Shown one piece after another: positions 11,401-20,596 of a stretch of 64,000 bases of DNA (positions are counted from its first letter, which is position 1; each line of letters starts with the position of its first letter). The notes beneath the pieces were generated by a model. It searched no databases. It was not told where the DNA came from and worked only from the letters and a program-made list of their open reading frames with translations. The translations under genes and the position numbers were made by a program. Source of the stretch: Limonium bicolor (taxonomy: Eukaryota > Streptophyta > Magnoliopsida > Caryophyllales > Plumbaginaceae). Where the stretch lies: assembly GCA_023374045.1 (NCBI GenBank), contig CM041778.1:400828438-400892437 (forward strand). Direction: 5' to 3'.

Positions 11401-13615
11401 TGGCTGTTTGACAGAAAATACGAAAAAGTACAGTCAATAATTCATATTGCACAACATCCATGTTCCATTCAAAAGACAGGGAACCTGACAAGAAATATGA
11501 AAGCGGACTTGAATGTTCACCTCAAGGTCCAAATGATCAACAATGTGTAATATAGAACCTCCCCCATCACAAGGTCTAATGAGAAATCCACTAGGCAGCA
11601 TTTCAGCCCGAACAAAATTCTGCACTGGAGGCACACTTGGACCATTCTGTGTATTGGGAAGGGATCTTTCGCAGACCTGTTCATTCCAAGTGTTAGATCA
11701 GATCTATTGCTTTCAAAGTAAGGAGTCTTGATCTTTTTTCGATAATGTAGACTGCAAAGATCAGAAACACATACCACCAAACTGCCATCCTCCATCACAG
11801 ATGTATAACGAAGCAGCCAGAAGTCACGGCCAGAAGCCAGTGTAGTTGGCGCATAGAGCTACAGCAGGAAACACAGCATTACAGGCAACAGAAATAATAT
11901 TAAGCACTAAAAATCAGTAAACAAGAGGACCAAGTGGAATTAAACAAGATACCTGCATGTACAGCAGCTCGATGGTTCCACCATTGGCAGTAGGCAACAC
12001 GTTAAGCACATCCACAGCTCGGCATTCTCGGAACCAAGAAGGCCTATCCTTGAGGATTTCTGCTACCTGCGATGTGTATTATAAAAAGAAGAAAGAAAGA
12101 ATAAGATCAAGTTATAGGCACGTGACATAGGTGTAAACATACAGCAAACACATTAAAGATATCCTCACCCTTGTGGGTTCAAGACCCACTAGGCCACAGG
12201 CTCGTGCTGCCACTCCAGTGCAACCATGAGAAATAGCAACGATTCCAATGGAATCCGGACCAGGCTACACAATTAAATAAGATAATAAAGAATTAGTCAC
12301 ATTAACCAGTCAGGCCAAATTAACCTTTGAAATCCATATAGCTTTCTCTTAATGGATTTGAATTCATATCAAGGAATCACAGTTTAAAGCTCAAGTATAT
12401 ATGTAAAAGACATCATTTAGAAAGACTGGCCACCCTAGTTCAAAAATCTTGAACTGACAAGGAATATTTCAGCAATATATAGAATAAAGTTTCGTGGGTA
12501 CCTTCATTCCAGGCATTTGGACCCACTCAACAGCAGTTCCAGTAGCCTTTGAAAGAAACTCTGTTAAGGTTTCTTCTGCAATGGACAAAAGTCTAAAACA
12601 ATACACAACGACAAGGATTAATAATGAAGGAAAGGGGACACAAGACCAATATCACCACATAGCAGCAAATGGAAAATATCCACAGGTCACTATGATGCAA
12701 GGAAAATGACACCAAACGTAATAATTTCCAATACCCCATCCACTGACCCTGCAGGACTAGCATCTCTTGGCGGATGCTGTGATGTAGTCAATTGATGCTG
12801 ACCACTCGTTACCACAGATTCACAACTTGCGTCCTTACTTGCAAGACTCTTCTGAAGCCCAGAAACAGAGATGAAAATGTGTCAGAAGACATGCAAACAA
12901 AACGTGGATCACAAAAAATATAACAATCTTTATGCATAGCTCCAACGTTGATATAAACAGACCCATTTTAGGGTTTAAAATCAAGTGAGCTCTGCATTGC
13001 ATTTTTAAGAACAATGATAAAAACACATTTATTCAAACAAAATAAGTATCGACAGATAGAGATGATAAGACTGGAAACATACACAAGTAAGATGAGTTTA
13101 CTAGGAATTAAAAACTCACATTCTGGGTATGCTGACGGAAGTAGCCATTTTCACACACCAGTTGAGACACCTGCTTTTGCAATCTATCATTCTCTTCCAT
13201 TAGCAGTTTGTTCATAGCACTAAGTTTTCTGTTTACAGCTTGCAAACGAGAAGCCTCCTTCCTCTGTTTCTCCCTACATCTGTCAAACAAATGACATCCG
13301 ACAACACAAAATAGGAGATACACTTACAATGTGCAAACAGAAAACAAACAATCATGCAGAAATTTGATCAAATGTCAATCGCAGAAGGGATAAATACCTC
13401 CTGTTCTGAAACCAAACTTTGATCTGCTTGGGCTCAATGTTGGAGAGGACGGGGCATTCCCGTATGAGCTGTTGCCGACGAAGAGAGCTTGGCTTGGGGC
13501 AATCGTGATAGAGCCGTTCAAGAGCTTCAACCTGCTCAGGTGTATACCTTACGTATTTGCCATTGTCCAGCGCAGCAGCTGATCCTTTACCATCCTTGCA
13601 GGCCATAGCCATCAT
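8486..13615 (-). CDS. HB15-like: Class III HD-ZIP transcription factor, ATHB-15/CORONA - ATHB-8 type
   Basis: DNA-binding regulator of the family controlling vascular patterning, meristem and organ polarity (known role of the family). Hand splicing gives 18 coding exons: 13615-13398, 13279-13120, 12851-12748, 12592-12502, 12264-12169, 12066-11953, 11858-11775, 11676-11521, 11403-11329, 11186-11080, 10987-10795, 10329-10144, 9995-9915, 9803-9669, 9544-9213, 9093-8988, 8867-8718, 8632-8486. These total 2535 nt (844 aa plus TAG), have GT/AG borders and keep phase throughout. Homeodomain is at about residues 18-80 (KYVRYTPEQVEALERLYHDC, WFQNRR), the leucine zipper at 77-122, START at about 155-375 (IRPCDGGGSI), and C-terminal MEKHLA at about 700-843 ending NWSFV. 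The N-terminus MAMACKDGK matches the CORONA subgroup. The first ATG of MMAM was chosen; an in-frame ATG at 13687 would add 24 residues absent from relatives. The acceptor of the 9544 exon could instead lie 3 nt further in. Length fits the family (about 830-850). Intact, no frameshift seen. Confidence 0.95.
12255..12513 (-). promoter_or_regulatory. miR165/166 target site, split by an intron
   Basis: The exon ending at 12502 finishes CCTGGAATGAAG and the next exon, starting at 12264, begins CCTGGTCCGG. After splicing these join into a miR165/166-complementary site over START-domain codons about 187-195 (residues PGMKPGPD). By hand it matches the ideal miR166 complement at 18 of 21 positions, counting a G:U wobble at the end as a mismatch. 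In known HD-ZIP III genes this site confers post-transcriptional control and is likewise split by an intron, here 12265-12501. Confidence 0.92.
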
Positions 13616-14950
13616 GGTATCACAGCGAAGGTTGTAGTTGCACCGGAATATGAAAAGGCTACCTTTCCGTGTCTTTTCCACCCACAAAACACAAGATGCG
13701 AAATTAAATATACCCGAACCTTCACTTTCCTTTCCTCTTCCAAACCACTTTTTCTCTTTAAATAACTTACGAACAGATAACAGCTGTCAATGGAGGTGCT
13801 GGAATAACCTCCAAAGAGCTCTTTATTCTTGATTGTCGAATATGTTCAACCAGGACCCAGATGATGAGAAGTGATAGACTTGAAATGATCCACGGATTTT
13901 GGCGCTAAGAACCTCCCTATTTCGTCGTTAAGTATTTCTTCTATTCTACCAAGGGTGGAGACAAGGGCTTGTATGCGATGCTTTAACGTAATGACGCATG
14001 CGAACAACATCAGAATAATTAGACCCCATATCGAAGTAAGAGCTCTCGAAATATCTGAACAAAACCCAGATAACCGAATTTGAGAGAGGGGTTTTATCAA
14101 AAATAAAAGGAAAATGCTGAGTTGAGTGACGGGAAAAACTAAGCAAGCGTAGAAAAACCTAGCAATTACTTTAATCAGTTTCAATTTCAACGACACTCAC
14201 AACGGAGAAAGGAACACAAATCACCTCCACCTCCCTTGTTCAAAACACGAGAAATAAGACTTCTATAAAACCCACAGGAAAGAAAGTCCAGTGTTTTCTT
14301 TTCTCGCTTGTTCTTCACCGAACAACAGCTTGCGACTCTGAAGCCTTCATCTTATGAGAACGATAATTGAACGCAGCAGCAGACAGACAGACGACCGAAA
14401 CCCACACAACGCCCGAAGGAACTCCCCAAGTTGACCGAAAGTTTTCGTACCTGAATGATCAGTCCTCGCAATGATCTAACAGTCGCTAACACAGAACCCC
14501 ACAGAGACAAGTCATCTTTTCCATAGATCCTCTCCTTAATGATCAATCTCCGTTCCATAAAAGCACCCATCCATAGTCCCTCTCTCTACTGTGCTAACAT
14601 TTATTGTTTGAAATTAAATCCTAATCTCTGCAGAACAGTCTTATACTATTCCTTGTTTACCTTTACTTTTTCCTAATGTGGGTTTTTGGATTTAACCAGA
14701 CACCAGCAGAAGGAACAATTTTCTGGAACAGGCCATTGACATTTCAAGGATATAAAAAGGGGGTTGAGAGAGTCAGACAGAGGTAAAACAAGAGAAAGCG
14801 ATTGATTTGCTATTTAAAGCACAGCACCAACAAAAACAAACTATACAGCATCGCTATGGAGAAATAGAGAGGAAAAAAGGACAACAGAAAAGGGGAAAAG
14901 AGAAAGGGGGTTTTGATAATCAGAGAGAGCGTGAAATGAATATATATGAC
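13616..14950 (-). promoter_or_regulatory. 5' leader and core promoter of the HD-ZIP III gene
   Basis: Reading the minus strand upstream of the ATG, the sequence is pyrimidine-rich with several short upstream ATG frames. The longest is 13846-14196 (116 codons), with no recognised family. TATA-like boxes occur at about 14938-14947 (CATATATATT) and 14811-14820 (CTTTAAATAG), followed by CTCTCTCTG and TTTCTCTTTTCC tracts typical of plant start regions. A transcription start around 14.8-14.93 kb is inferred. 5'-UTR introns are common in this family but I could not fix one. The upstream frames may restrain translation. Confidence 0.5.
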
Positions 14951-15287
14951 CTATGTTCCTATTGGGTCTGGTTTTTCCTGCTTTAATCAGAAGGCGTAAA
15001 GAGGTCTATCACTGTGAGAGGGAAGGAGAAAGGTATAGGAGAGTGGGTACCCTCAGTGACCAGCGTAGACTGGAGTCCGTAGAGTCAAATAGCAGCGGTA
15101 GTAGCAGCAGCCAGCAAGGAGATAGCAGCGGCAGCCTCGTCCACTCTCGTCTGGGACTCCGAGCATGATCAATATGGGACGGAGGGGAAACGGGTTTCCG
15201 CTTTTTATGTATATTCCTTTGAAAAGCAAGCCTGGTTCTGGTGGTGGGTACCCGGTTCGGTCGGGTATACGAGCCGTTGCCCCACCA
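14951..15287. other. Remaining upstream region of the HD-ZIP III gene
   Basis: About 340 bp separates the inferred promoter from the foldback transposon. It includes an AGCAGC-rich tract near 15090-15140. I see no gene in it. It probably holds the surviving proximal regulatory sequence. Confidence 0.4.
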
Positions 15288-15295
15288 ATTTAATA

Positions 15296-16044
15296 CTGAA
15301 CTCGTTCGCTCAGTCGAGTTTTCACTTCGCACAGTCGGAATTTTAAAAAACTTTACGATCTTGCCCCTGCTTTAATATCTTTCATAAATTGCTATATTTA
15401 ACCACAATTTTTAACATATTACAAGGTGACCCCAAATTTCATTATGCACAGTCAGAATTCCAATACGCTCAGTCAGAAAATGACCAATTTAGGGGCTAAT
15501 GTAGGCAAAATTTATTAAAAGCGGTTTGAAAAAAGCAAAGAAGGATTCCGAAGTACTTATATAAGTAAAAAAATATATCATAAAAATTATCATCAAAGTA
15601 TACCATGACAAAGTAGACGAAAAGACGAACGCGTCGGCGCAAACGGATCGAAAAACGGAGCTATAACGAAGAAGATATGGCAATTTTAAGACCGAAACTC
15701 GGCGCCAGCGCCGATAAAGAAGGGCCGGCGCCGGCGCCGGTAAAGAAGACCGCGCGCGGGCGCGCGTCACTGTTTACCGGCGCCGGCGCCGGCCCTTCTT
15801 TATCGGCGCCTGCGCCGGGTTCCGATCTTAAAATTGCCATATCTTCTTCGTTATAGCTCCGTTTTTCGATCCGTTTGCGCCGACACGTTCGTCTTTTCGT
15901 CTACTTTGTCATGGTATACTTTGCTGATAATTTTTATGATATATGTATTATTTCTTCTTAAGCACAACATTAACTATCATCGACGTCTTGTTCAAAATTG
16001 CCTATCAACCACTAATTACATGTCCGTTGAAGAAGAATCTATTT
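15296..16044 (+). repeat. Left terminal inverted repeat of the foldback element
   Basis: This is the inverted counterpart of 19851-20588, nearly identical over its length with small indels. From the outside in: a subterminal zone with repeated CGCTCAGTC/GCACAGTC motifs, an AT-rich zone, a GC-centred palindrome (about 15573-15946), then an inner zone. Short open frames inside are by-products of the repeat. Confidence 0.9.
15573..15946. repeat. Palindrome of about 370 bp in the left arm
   Basis: Arms of about 185 bp read out from a GC-rich centre near 15760 that contains GCGCGCGGGCGCGCG. The arms include GGGCCGGCGCCGGCGCCGG and the module with GGCGCAAACGGATCG and CGAAGAAGATATGG in both orientations. 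It could form a cruciform, or a long RNA hairpin if transcribed. Confidence 0.9.
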
Positions 16045-16224
16045 GATAGTAAAATAATCAAGCATGTTCTATTCTAATTAACAGATGAACGGACACCAAT
16101 CTAAATAGTTAGATGTATCGACATTAACTATCATCGATGTCTTGTTCGAACTTACCTATCAATTCCACTAAATTCATGTCCATTAAAGAATAATTTATTT
16201 GACAATCATCAAAATTGCTCAAAA
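16045..16224. other. Spacer between left arm and tandem array
   Basis: AT-rich, no gene. It includes variants of the inner-arm sequence (ACATTAACTATCATCGA, TTCATGTCCATTAAAGAA), so an older duplicate of the inner arm zone lies here. Confidence 0.5.
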
Positions 16225-18200
16225 AATGTCATCGTAGAAACATATTTTCAACACTTCAAAAGCGAGATCGGTTTGTCGTCGGAGATTGCTCAAAAAATGT
16301 GTTTTTTATAACAAATGAGAATGTATACATCTTTGAAACATCTTTGAAACATATTTTCAATACTTCAAAAGCGAGATCGGTTTGTCGTCAGAAATTGCTC
16401 AAAAAATGTTTTTTTTTATAACAAATGAAAATGTATACATCTTTGAAACATATTTTCAATACTTCAAAAGCGAGGTCGGTTTGTCGTCGGAGATTGCTCA
16501 AAGAATGTCATCTTTGAAACATATTTTCAATACTTCAAAAGCGAGATCGGTTTGTCGTCAGAGATTGCTCAAAGAATGTCATCGTTGAAACATATTTTCA
16601 ATACTTCAAAAGCAAGATCGGTTTGTCGTCGGAGATTGCTCAAAGAATGTCATCTTTGAAACATATTTTCAATACTTCAAAAGCGAGATCGGTTTGTCGT
16701 CGGAGATTGCTCAAAAAATGTGTTTTTATAACAAATGAAAATTTATACATCTTTGAAACATCTTTGAAACATATTTTCAATACTTCAAAAGCGATATCGG
16801 TTTGTCGTCTGATTTTGCTAAAAAAATGTTATGTTTTTATAACAAATGAAAATGTATACATCTTTGAAACATATTTTCAATACTTCAAAAGCGAGATCGG
16901 TTTGTCGTCGGATATTGCTCAAAAAATGTGTTTTTTTATAACAAATGAAAATGTATACATCTTTGAAACATCTTTGAAACATATTTTCAATACTGCAAAA
17001 GCGAGATCGGTTTGTCGTCAGAAATTGCTCAAAAAATGTTTTGTTTTTATAACAAATGAAAATGTATACATCTTTGAAACATATTTTCAATACTTCAAAA
17101 GCGAGATCGGTTTGTCGTCGGAGATTGCTCAAAGAATGTCATCTTTCAAACATATTTTCGATACTTCAAAAGCGAGATCGGTTTGTCGTCAGAAATTGCT
17201 CAAAAAATGTCATCGTTGAAACATATTTTCAATACTTCAAAAGCGAGATCGGTTTGTCGTCGGAGATTGCTCAAAGAATGTCATCTTTGAAACATATTTT
17301 CAATACTTCAAAAGCGAGATCGGTTTGTCGTCGGAGATTGCTCAAAGAATGTCATCTTTGAAACATATTTTCAATACTTCAAAAGCGAGATTGGTTTGAC
17401 GTCGGAGATTGCTCAAAAAATGTGTTTTTTTATAACAAATGAAAATGTATACATCTTTGAAACATATTTTCAATACTTCAAAAGCGAGATCGGTTTGTCG
17501 TCAGAAATTGCTCAAAAAATGTTATTTTTTTATAACAAATGAAAATGTATACATCTTTGAAACATATTTTCAATACTTCAAAAGCGAGATCGGTTTGTCG
17601 TCGGAGATTGCTCAAAGAATGTCATCTTTGAAACATATTTTCAATACTTCAAAAGCGGGATCGGTTTGTCGTCGGAGATTGCTCAAAAATGTGTTTTTTT
17701 ATAACAAATGAAAATGTATACATCTTTGAAACATATTTTCAATACTTCAAAAGCGAGATCGGTTTGTCGTCAGAGATTGCTCATAAAATATCATCTTTGA
17801 AACATTTTTCAATACTTCAAAAGCGAGATCGGTTTGTCGTCGGAGATTGCTAAAAAAATATGTTTTTTTATAACAAATGAAAATGTATACATCTTTGAAA
17901 CATCTTTGAAACATATTTTCAATACTTCAAAAGCGTGATCGGTTTGTCGTTAGAAATTACTCAAAAAATGTTTTTTTATAATAAATGAAAATGTATACAT
18001 CTTTGAAACATATTTTCAATACTTCAAAAGCGAGATCGGTTTGTCGTCAGAGATTGCTAAAAAAATGTCATCTTTGAAACATTTTTTCAATACTTCAAAA
18101 GCGAGATCGGTTTGTCGTCAGAGATTGCTCAAAAAATGTCATCTTTGAAACATTTTTTCAATACTTCAAAAGCGAGATCGGTTTGTCGTCGGAGATTGTT
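16225..18200 (+). repeat. 71-bp tandem array inside the foldback element
   Basis: About 23 copies of a unit containing TTCAAAAGCGAGATCGG and TTTGTCGTCGGAGATTGCTC. The basic period is 71 bp. Longer units of about 97-112 bp carry an extra ATAACAAATGAAAATGTATA segment. Basic and long units alternate irregularly. Stop-free frames arise because the unit itself lacks stops and 71 is not a multiple of 3, so each frame cycles through three peptides. I do not regard these frames as genes. Confidence 0.92.
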
Positions 18201-18584
18201 CAAAACAATAGTTCTATTGACGATATTCTACTAGACTGCAAGAGCGATGAGGAAAGACTAAAGAAGATCAAGACTTCAAAGTGTGCAGTAAATGATGACG
18301 ACAAACATGAACTACTTCATATTGACGATCTTCTACTAGACTGCAAGAGCGATGAGGAAAGACTAAAGAAGATCAAGACTTCAAAGTGTGCAGTAAATGA
18401 TGACGACAAACAAGAACTACTTCATATTGACGATGTTCTACTAGACTACAAGAGCGATGAGGAAAGACTAAAGAAGATCAAGACTTCAAAGTGTGTAGTA
18501 AATGTCGATTTTTTAGTTTTAAACAACAGGGATTTTCCATATACACTAACATTGTCTATCATTTCCACCGATTCCACTAATTAA
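18183..18584 (+). CDS. Small open frame with three 35-residue repeats, function unknown
   Basis: The 133-codon frame is built on three 105-bp repeats starting at 18217, 18322 and 18427; the third diverges after about 18505. Each encodes a unit beginning IDD, then LLLDCKSDEERLKKIKTSKC, then AVNDDDK and ELLH. The 105-bp period preserves the frame, and the units are highly charged and probably helical. Differences between copies include I/L/V at one position and C/Y at another. The annotated ATG lies in the 71-bp array, so the true start is uncertain. It resembles no family I know. It may be a captured, amplified gene fragment rather than an expressed protein. Confidence 0.3.
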   Translation: MSSEIVQNNSSIDDILLDCKSDEERLKKIKTSKCAVNDDDKHELLHIDDLLLDCKSDEERLKKIKTSKCAVNDDDKQELLHIDDVLLDYKSDEERLKKIKTSKCVVNVDFLVLNNRDFPYTLTLSIISTDSTN

Positions 18585-18596
18585 TTCATTTTGACA

Positions 18597-19450
18597 ACTG
18601 ATGCCCGAAATGCATTCCACAATCTTCAAATGACTAACATGAAAACCCTAATTGGAGGGTAAATGGTACAACTTATTCGACACACGCATCATTTTAAATC
18701 CCAGAACAATTAACAATTCAAATGACTAACACGAAAACCCTAATTGGGGGGTACATGGTAGAGGAAAAGAAGAAATCTGATACATTTTGACAGGAGAAGT
18801 GAGAGGATGAACAGTGGCGTTAGGAATTAGTCTAGGTTTTAGTGCTAATTGTGGGTGCGTTAGCCCTTTAGTGTATCATGATTCTCGTGGATTCTATTTA
18901 GTGAATTCTTTTAAGAACAACGAGATCGGTTTGTCATCGGAGATTGCTCAAAAAATGTCTTTTTTAAAGACATTAAATTGTCATCTTTGAAACATATTTT
19001 CAGGACTCCAAAAGCGATTCTACTTCGGAATTACATACTTCGACAACTGATGCCCGAAATGCATTCCACAATCCTCAAATGACTAACTTGAAAACCCTAA
19101 TTGGAGGGTAAATGGTACAACTTATTCGACACACACATAATTTTAAATCCCAGAACAATTAACAATTCAAATGACTAACACGAAAACCCTAATTGGGGTG
19201 TGTTAGCCCTTTAGTGTATCATGATTCTCGTGGATTCTATTTAGTGAATTCTTTTAAGAACAACGAGATCGGTTTGTCGTCGGAGATTGCTCAAAAAGAT
19301 ATATTTTTTGACAAATGAAATTGTATACATCTTTGAAACATATTTTCAATACTTCAAAAGCGAGATCGGTTTGTCGTCGGAGATTGTTCCTAAAAGGTTT
19401 TTTATAACAAGTGAAAATATATACATCTTTGTAACATATTTTCAGGACTT
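18597..19450 (+). repeat. Two-copy segmental duplication in the foldback element
   Basis: A block with ATGCCCGAAATGCATTCCAC, AAAACCCTAATTGG and TTAGCCCTTTAGTGTATCAT runs from about 18597 to 19040 and recurs from about 19045 to 19450. Both copies end by re-entering the 71-bp repeat consensus (near 18920-18960 and 19261-19450). The second copy lacks part of the middle. Confidence 0.8.
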
Positions 19451-19850
19451 CAAAAGCGATTCTATTTCGGAGTTTCATTTTCAAACAACATTGTTCGCAC
19501 GTCATTTCTCATAATGTTACAACTTATTCGATACACATATCATTCTAAATCCCAGAACAATTAACAATTTTGTTGACTACCAGTACATGAAATCCAAATG
19601 TGTTTGCACTAATCAAGTCTGTGTTTGCACTAATCAAGTCGGGGGACGTCGTCTCCTCGTACTAGCCCTGTAGCATGCATTGTGTTCCCTACGGTCCGCC
19701 TCAGCCGTACTTCGTTTTACTATCGAATAAGAAATCAATGATAGTTAATGTCGATAATGATAGTTAATATTGATATTGATAGGAAATTTTGATAATTTCA
19801 AATAGATTCTTCGTCAATGGACGTGAAATTGGTGGAAATGATAGAAAATT
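19451..19850. other. Unique spacer of the foldback element
   Basis: No gene seen. It includes a short repeat of TGTGTTTGCACTAATCAAGT (near 19600 and 19620) and AT-rich sequence leading into the right arm. Confidence 0.5.
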
Positions 19851-20588
19851 TCAAATAGATTCTTCTTCAACGGACATGTAATTAGTGGTTGATAGACAAT
19901 TTTGAACAAGACGTCGATGATAGTTAATGTTGTGCTTAAGAAGAAATAATAAATATATCAGAAAAATTATCAGCAAAGTATACCATGACAAAGTAGACGA
20001 AAAGACGAACACGTCGGCGCAAACGGATCGAAAAACGGAGCTATAACGAAGAAGATATGGCAATTTTAAGATCGGAACCCGGCGCAGGCGCCGATAAAGA
20101 AGGGCCGGCGCCGGCGCCGGTAAACAGTGACGCGCGGCGCGCGGTCTTGTTTACCGGCGCCGGCGCCGGCCCTTCTTTATCGGCGCCTGCGCCGGGTTCG
20201 ATCTTAAAATTGCCATATCTTCTTCGTTATAGCTCCGTTTTTCGATCCGTTTGCGCCGACGCGTTCGTCTTTTCGTCTACTTTGTCATGGTATACTTTGA
20301 TGATAATTTTTATGATATATTTTTTTACTTATATAAGTACTTCAGAATCCTTCTTTGCTTTTTTCAAACCGCTTTTAATAAATTTTGCCTACATTAGCCC
20401 CTAAATTGGTTATTTTCTGACTGAGCGTATTGGAATTCTGACTGTGCATAATGAAATTTGGGGTCACCTCGTAATATGTTAAAAATTGTGATTAAATATA
20501 GTAATTTTTTGAAAGATATTAAAGCAGGGGCAAAATGGTCATTTTCCGACTGAGCGAAGTGAAAACCTGACTGAGCGTAGTGACCCTC
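19851..20588 (-). repeat. Right terminal inverted repeat of the foldback element
   Basis: The inverted counterpart of 15296-16044, ending GTAGTGACCCTC before the ATTTAATA duplication. Differences from the left arm are small substitutions and indels. Confidence 0.9.
19952..20320. repeat. Palindrome of about 370 bp in the right arm
   Basis: Same structure as the left-arm palindrome, with a GC-rich centre near 20136. Its centre is slightly different (GACGCGCGGCGCGCGGTC). Confidence 0.9.
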
Positions 20589-20596
20589 ATTTAATA

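Larger units (their letters stand above)
15296..20588. mobile_element. 5.3-kb foldback-like DNA transposon, non-autonomous
   Basis: Inverted arms of about 740 bp (15296-16044 and 19851-20588) bound 5293 bp. The 8-bp direct repeat ATTTAATA flanks it exactly (15288-15295 and 20589-20596). Termini CTGAACTCGTTCGCTCAGTC and GAGGGTCACTACGCTCAGTC align base for base from the ends. Each arm contains an internal palindrome. Between the arms are a 71-bp tandem array, a 105-bp in-frame repeat and a segmental duplication. No transposase is recognised. An 8-bp duplication suggests hAT; foldback/Mutator-like elements usually make 9 bp, and a ninth base with one mismatch is possible, so the superfamily is unresolved. 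Confidence 0.88.

Noticed and set aside
13846..14196. 116-codon frame as an independent gene
   Set aside because: It lies in the leader of the HD-ZIP III gene, has no recognised family and poor coding character. It is kept only as a possible upstream frame.
14748..14765. Plus-strand TATA-like GATATAAAAAGGGGG
   Set aside because: It would drive a divergent transcript, but no plus-strand gene follows. It lies within the minus-strand leader.
16623..17219. 198-codon open frame in the 71-bp array
   Set aside because: It exists only because the 71-bp unit lacks stop codons and rotates through all frames. The opposite strand is open too, and no start context or homology is seen.
16225..18200. CRISPR-like regular repeats
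   Set aside because: The units are contiguous 71-bp copies without unique spacers, and the genome is a plant nuclear one.
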